NCBI GenBank assembly: GCA_030630425.1
Contig: DAOVNB010000017.1
Coordinates: 1 to 8,789, forward strand
Length of the DNA: 8,789 bases
Source of the DNA: an archaeon
GTDB taxonomy: Archaea; EX4484-52; B79-G9
Direction: 5' to 3'
Of this stretch, positions 6,207-8,789 are shown in pieces. Each line of letters opens with the position of its first letter. Positions within the stretch are counted from its first letter, which is position 1. Both the position numbers and the translations under genes were made by a program. Below the pieces are notes generated by a model, which ran no database searches, was not told the origin of the DNA, and worked only from the letters and a program-made list of their open reading frames with translations.

Positions 6207-6213
6207 TTTATAT
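6207..6213 (-). promoter_or_regulatory. TATA box for NAD kinase, overlapping upstream stop codon
   Basis: ATATAAA on the minus strand (within AACATATAAACC) is centred 26 bases before the NAD kinase ATG at 6184, giving a leaderless mRNA. It contains the TAA stop codon of the dehydrogenase gene. No U-rich terminator lies between the two genes, so operon read-through may add to this internal promoter. Confidence 0.55.
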
Positions 6214-7344
6214 GTTGTTTGTTTTGTTTTCTTCACCAACAGATTCCTGCTTTTTTTCCATTGCGGCTTTTATTCGTTCCTTGGCTATTTCAAGTGCTGC
6301 TTCTCTTGGGATTATGTCCTTTTCTTCTGCGTGCGTCAAGACAAGCTCTGTGTTTTTGTTTGTCTTCTCCTCAATCATGCGGAATGCGTCGTCGTTTGTG
6401 CCGCCACTGTATTCCACATATGAGGAAATTACACCACCCGCATTTGCGACAAAATCAGGTATTACAAGTATTCCTTTTTCATGGAGGCGCAGTTCCATGA
6501 CTTCAGTCATTGGGATGTTTGCCGCCTCGACAACTATTTTTGCTTTTATTTTGTCAACATTCCTTTCTCTTATCACATCGGGTCTTGCACCGGGGACAAG
6601 AACATCAACTTCGAGCTCAAACAATTCCTCGTTTGTTTTCTGTTCCCCCTGTGGGTAATTTTTAACTGCTCTTGTTGTGTTTTTGATGTCAATTAATTTC
6701 TCTACATCAAAACCATCCGGATTGTACATGGTTCCTTTAGAGTCTGATACTGCAACTATTTTTGCGCCGTTTTCTGCCAAAAATTTTGCTGTAAACTGGC
6801 CGACATTTCCAAATCCTTCAATTGCGATTGTCGCCCCTTCAACATTAATACTTTTGTGTTTTAGCGCAACTAATGTTGATAGGTAAACGCCGAAGCCGGT
6901 TGAGCCAAGCTCGTGGGGAATGCCGCCCATTGAAATAGGCTTTCCTGTAATTGATTTCATGTCCCCGTTTGTGTTTGCGAATGTCGCCATTTCTTTTTCG
7001 CCCATATTCATATCCGGTGCTGCGACATACTGGCTTGGGCATACGGGCTTTATTGCTCTTGCAAATGCGGCTACAATCTCCTGCTTGTTTTCTTTTTTTG
7101 GGTCTGCTATTATCCCTGATTTGCCGCCTCCGAAAGGAAGGTCTGCTAACGCGCATTTCCATGTCATTGCGCGTGCAAGGCCGAAGACCTCTTCTTTTGT
7201 GACATCCGGCTCCATCCTTATCCCGCCTTTGGCAGGCCCAAGAGCCGTGGAATGAATAACTGTGAATCCGCGCATGCCTGTTTTCGGGTCGTGGACTTCT
7301 ATTATTTTTTCAGGACCCCAAATGTCGTAAACTATCTCTGCCAT
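6208..7344 (-). CDS. gdhA: Glu/Leu/Phe/Val dehydrogenase, probably glutamate dehydrogenase
   Basis: A 378-residue NAD(P)-linked amino-acid dehydrogenase that interconverts an amino acid and its 2-oxoacid plus ammonia. Substrate-domain motifs are ALGPAKGGIRM (Lys39), MTWKCALADLPFGGGKSG (Lys63 and catalytic Lys75) and AAPDMN (catalytic Asp111). The coenzyme domain has IEGFGNVG (175-182) and VSDSKG (199-204). NAGGVISSYVEY (301-312) carries Ser308. Lys39 and Ser308 match the residues that hold the glutamate side-chain carboxylate in glutamate dehydrogenases; leucine dehydrogenases have Leu at the first site. The protein is about 40 residues shorter than typical glutamate dehydrogenases (415-420) and its VIHSTALGP stretch recalls leucine dehydrogenase, so specificity is not certain. 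ATG 7344 has a perfect ribosome site, GGTGAT, six bases upstream; the GTG at 7350 is rejected. Confidence 0.9.
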   Translation of the reverse strand: MAEIVYDIWGPEKIIEVHDPKTGMRGFTVIHSTALGPAKGGIRMEPDVTKEEVFGLARAMTWKCALADLPFGGGKSGIIADPKKENKQEIVAAFARAIKPVCPSQYVAAPDMNMGEKEMATFANTNGDMKSITGKPISMGGIPHELGSTGFGVYLSTLVALKHKSINVEGATIAIEGFGNVGQFTAKFLAENGAKIVAVSDSKGTMYNPDGFDVEKLIDIKNTTRAVKNYPQGEQKTNEELFELEVDVLVPGARPDVIRERNVDKIKAKIVVEAANIPMTEVMELRLHEKGILVIPDFVANAGGVISSYVEYSGGTNDDAFRMIEEKTNKNTELVLTHAEEKDIIPREAALEIAKERIKAAMEKKQESVGEENKTNNI

Positions 7345-7350
7345 AAACAC

Positions 7351-7356
7351 ATCACC
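7351..7356 (-). promoter_or_regulatory. Shine-Dalgarno GGTGAT deciding the dehydrogenase start
   Basis: GGTGAT on the minus strand matches the archaeal anti-Shine-Dalgarno exactly and lies six bases before ATG 7344. It overlaps the TGA stop codon (7354-7352) of thioredoxin reductase, which points to coupled translation. Confidence 0.7.
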
Positions 7357-8272
7357 ATCTTTTTTTTCCTACAATATAGTCATATACGCTCAGTGCTGCA
7401 GTTACTCCCTGTGCTGCTGCTACGATTATCTGCTTGTCTCTTAAATTGGTTATATCTCCTGATGCGAAAATTCCTTTTGTGGTTGTTTCGCATTTTTCAT
7501 TCACTTTTATCTGGCCAATGCTATCGAGCTTGACTTCCCCTTTTAGCCATTCTGTTCTCGGGACATAACCTATGCTTACAAAAATGCCGTCAAGAGGGAT
7601 GCTTTTTTTGGTTTTCGTACTTAGATTTTCAACCACAAGCGCCTCTACTTTTTTGTCGCCTTTTATTTCAACTGGCACAGAATCAAGCACAAGCTCTATG
7701 TTTTGTGTGTTTTTTATGCGACTTACAATGGTTTCTTCTGCCCTGAAAACTGATCGCCGGTGCACAAGATAAACTTTTTTCGCAATTTTTGAAAGATATT
7801 CCGCTTCCTCCAATGCCGCGTTTCCGCCGCCGATGACTGCTAATGTTTTTCCCTTGAAAAACGGGCCGTCGCATGTTGCGCAATATGACACGCCGCGGCC
7901 TTTGAGCCTTTCTTCTCCTAGTACCTCAAGGGTTCTTGGCGCTTTTCCTGCAGCGATTATAACGGCTCCTGCCTCGTATTTCTCTGCCTGTGTCCTAACC
8001 TCAAACCCGCGGTCTTTTTTCTTCACGCCTGTGACTTTTTCCAAAAGTATTTTGGCTCCTGCGTTTTTTGCCTGCTCTTCAAAACGGGACATAAGCTCGT
8101 ATCCTGAGATTTCCTTGAATCCAGGATAGTTCTCAATTGATTTTGCCTGCCCGGCCTGACCTGCAATGTTTTCTGTTAATACAAGGGTCTTAAGATGACG
8201 CCTTGATGCGTAAAGCGCTGCTGCAAGCCCTGCGGCTGCGCCGCCGATTATTATTAAATCGTATTTTTCCAT
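7352..8272 (-). CDS. trxB: thioredoxin-disulfide reductase
   Basis: A 306-residue FAD enzyme that uses NADPH to reduce thioredoxin-like proteins. Seen: an N-terminal FAD motif IIGGAAAGLAAALYASR (8-24), where the usual GPAG is GAAAG; IENYPGF (46-52); the redox-active CATCDGPFF (131-139; Cys131, Cys134, Asp135); NADPH-domain VIGGGNAALEEAEYL (146-160) with HRRSVFRAE (171-179), the HRRxxxR pattern associated with NADPH use; and the C-terminal FAD motif GIFASGDIT. Length is normal for low-molecular-weight reductases. GTGAT (8282-8278), overlapping the preceding stop codon, lies five bases before ATG 8272. It sits in a tight run with a small membrane protein upstream and the amino-acid dehydrogenase downstream. 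No thioredoxin or glutaredoxin gene is visible in the window. Confidence 0.95.
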   Translation of the reverse strand: MEKYDLIIIGGAAAGLAAALYASRRHLKTLVLTENIAGQAGQAKSIENYPGFKEISGYELMSRFEEQAKNAGAKILLEKVTGVKKKDRGFEVRTQAEKYEAGAVIIAAGKAPRTLEVLGEERLKGRGVSYCATCDGPFFKGKTLAVIGGGNAALEEAEYLSKIAKKVYLVHRRSVFRAEETIVSRIKNTQNIELVLDSVPVEIKGDKKVEALVVENLSTKTKKSIPLDGIFVSIGYVPRTEWLKGEVKLDSIGQIKVNEKCETTTKGIFASGDITNLRDKQIIVAAAQGVTAALSVYDYIVGKKRW

Positions 8273-8278
8273 ATGGTA

Positions 8279-8617
8279 TCACTTGTTACCGTGCTTTTCT
8301 AATCTATCTAATTGTTTGCGCATATTCTCCTGATTGTCAAGCATCTTTTTTTGAATTGGATTCACCCGTGCATAAATTTCTGATTCTGTCTGGTATGTTT
8401 TCAATACTTTCAAATCAAGGTATCCCAAAACAACCAAACCAACAAGAGTTGTTACAGTAAGCAATAAAAGCCATTCTGTGCTTCCAATAAAAGAAAATGT
8501 TGTGTATTGCTTCATGCTTGTTACAAGAACGAACAAGAGCATGAAAAACTGGACATAACTCAACCAATATTTTCCCCGATCCATTGCGATTTTTATTTTA
8601 ACCAAAATATTTTTCAT
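8279..8617 (-). CDS. small two-helix membrane protein with coiled-coil tail, unknown function
   Basis: 112 residues; I do not recognise a family. A basic N-terminus (MKNILVKIKIAMDRGKYW) is followed by two hydrophobic helices at about 20-34 and 48-67, joined by a short polar loop. A charged tail (68-112) then has heptad-like spacing (MLDNQENMRKQLDRLEKHGNK), which suggests a cytoplasmic coiled coil. The start is placed at ATG 8617, which overlaps the stop of the preceding gene as TAATG; the longer frame to a TTG at 8647 would run back over that gene. The stop is separated from trxB by six bases and the stop region supplies the trxB ribosome site, so all three genes are probably co-transcribed. 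It might anchor or oligomerise a partner at the membrane, but nothing in the sequence names one. Confidence 0.75.
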   Translation of the reverse strand: MKNILVKIKIAMDRGKYWLSYVQFFMLLFVLVTSMKQYTTFSFIGSTEWLLLLTVTTLVGLVVLGYLDLKVLKTYQTESEIYARVNPIQKKMLDNQENMRKQLDRLEKHGNK

Positions 8618-8787
8618 TAGTTCCACGCAGTTGTCTTTTGGCGGCAAAGTTTTTTATGCTCTTTGTATACGCACCTGTTCTGAACAAAGAAAATGTTGTT
8701 CTTTTTTGCAATGTTTTCTGCAATTTTACTTATTATGCCTTCCTGAAACCATATTGCTTTTGCGTTTATTTTAACGGCACTGTTTGC
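8617..8787 (-). CDS. C-terminal end of a CoA-binding domain protein, cut by window edge
   Basis: An open frame runs in from the right edge and ends at TAA 8619-8617; 56 codons are visible. The translation contains AKAIWFQEGIISKIAENIAK followed by KNNIFFVQNRCVYKEHKKL. It fits the end of small Rossmann-type CoA-binding proteins (YccU-like), whose C-terminus typically reads VWxQxGIxxxxxxxxAxxxGIxVVxxRCxxxEHxxL. The Trp-Phe-Gln, Gly, Asn-Arg-Cys and Glu-His-Lys positions agree. These proteins are usually about 130-150 residues, so over half is outside the window. Their cellular role is poorly defined. It is the first visible gene of the minus-strand operon and overlaps the next gene by TAATG. Confidence 0.75.
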   Translation of the reverse strand, partial: ANSAVKINAKAIWFQEGIISKIAENIAKKNNIFFVQNRCVYKEHKKLCRQKTTAWN

Positions 8788-8789
8788 TA

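Noticed and set aside
6161..6658. 165-codon plus-strand open frame antisense to the dehydrogenase
   Set aside because: It lies within a well conserved gene on the other strand, is Ser/Phe-rich as expected for antisense translation, and has no family resemblance.
7345..7352. GTG 7350, or the out-of-frame ATG 7352 next to the trxB stop, as the dehydrogenase start
   Set aside because: GGTGAT is six bases from ATG 7344, the standard spacing, and ATG 7352 is in the wrong frame.
8618..8647. TTG start extending the small membrane protein by ten residues
   Set aside because: It would overlap the CoA-binding protein end by about 30 bases, while ATG 8617 gives a clean TAATG junction and the added residues look unlike a natural N-terminus.
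1..8789. Mobile elements, CRISPR arrays, long repeats or defence genes
   Set aside because: No transposase-like protein, spaced direct repeats, terminal inverted repeats or duplicated segments were seen on reading; all large frames belong to housekeeping families.

Overview
The window is an A+T-rich stretch of archaeal chromosome. The evidence for Archaea is the release-factor paralogue pelota, a CDP-archaeol synthase (CarS) with a CDP-alcohol phosphotransferase, a DUF63 membrane protein, TATA boxes about 26 bases before start codons (some apparently leaderless), and U-rich terminators without clear hairpins. Short intergenic gaps, compact proteins and divergent sequences would suit a small-genome (DPANN-like) euryarchaeal-side lineage, but I cannot assign a phylum by eye. 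I see no insertion sequence, phage, CRISPR or defence locus.

Layout. Left edge: the 3' part of pelota (+), then a tRNA-Ser(GCT) on the minus strand whose CCA end lies four bases from the pelota stop codon. Next come a small PRC-barrel protein (+) with its own promoter and a convergent DUF63 membrane protein (-). DUF63 is divergent from a PHP-domain phosphoesterase (+); the two share a 52-base gap centred on a perfectly palindromic TATA box. From 3070 to the right edge everything is on the minus strand. In transcription order this is: the C-terminal end of a CoA-binding protein (cut by the window edge and easy to miss), a small two-helix membrane protein, thioredoxin reductase (trxB), a Glu/Leu/Phe/Val-type dehydrogenase (probably glutamate dehydrogenase), a divergent NAD kinase, malic enzyme, CarS, and a CDP-alcohol phosphotransferase.

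How the genes work together. The first four minus-strand genes are tightly packed (TAATG overlap, 5-6 base gap, 7-base gap) and look like one operon. NAD kinase follows closely but has its own TATA box inside the end of the dehydrogenase gene. Malic enzyme follows a U-rich stretch and a new promoter. NAD kinase makes NADP, malic enzyme and the amino-acid dehydrogenase can reduce NAD(P), and thioredoxin reductase consumes NADPH, so this block reads as a nicotinamide-cofactor and redox neighbourhood. CarS plus the CDP-alcohol phosphotransferase are successive steps of archaeal phospholipid synthesis, coupled by a TAATG overlap.

Several starts were moved from the longest open frame to a better supported one: 3645, 6184, 7344 and 8617, all on the minus strand. 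I find no convincing entirely new system. The most interesting signals are the symmetric bidirectional promoter, the NAD kinase with a CxxC-containing loop, and the co-location of NADP(H) enzymes.
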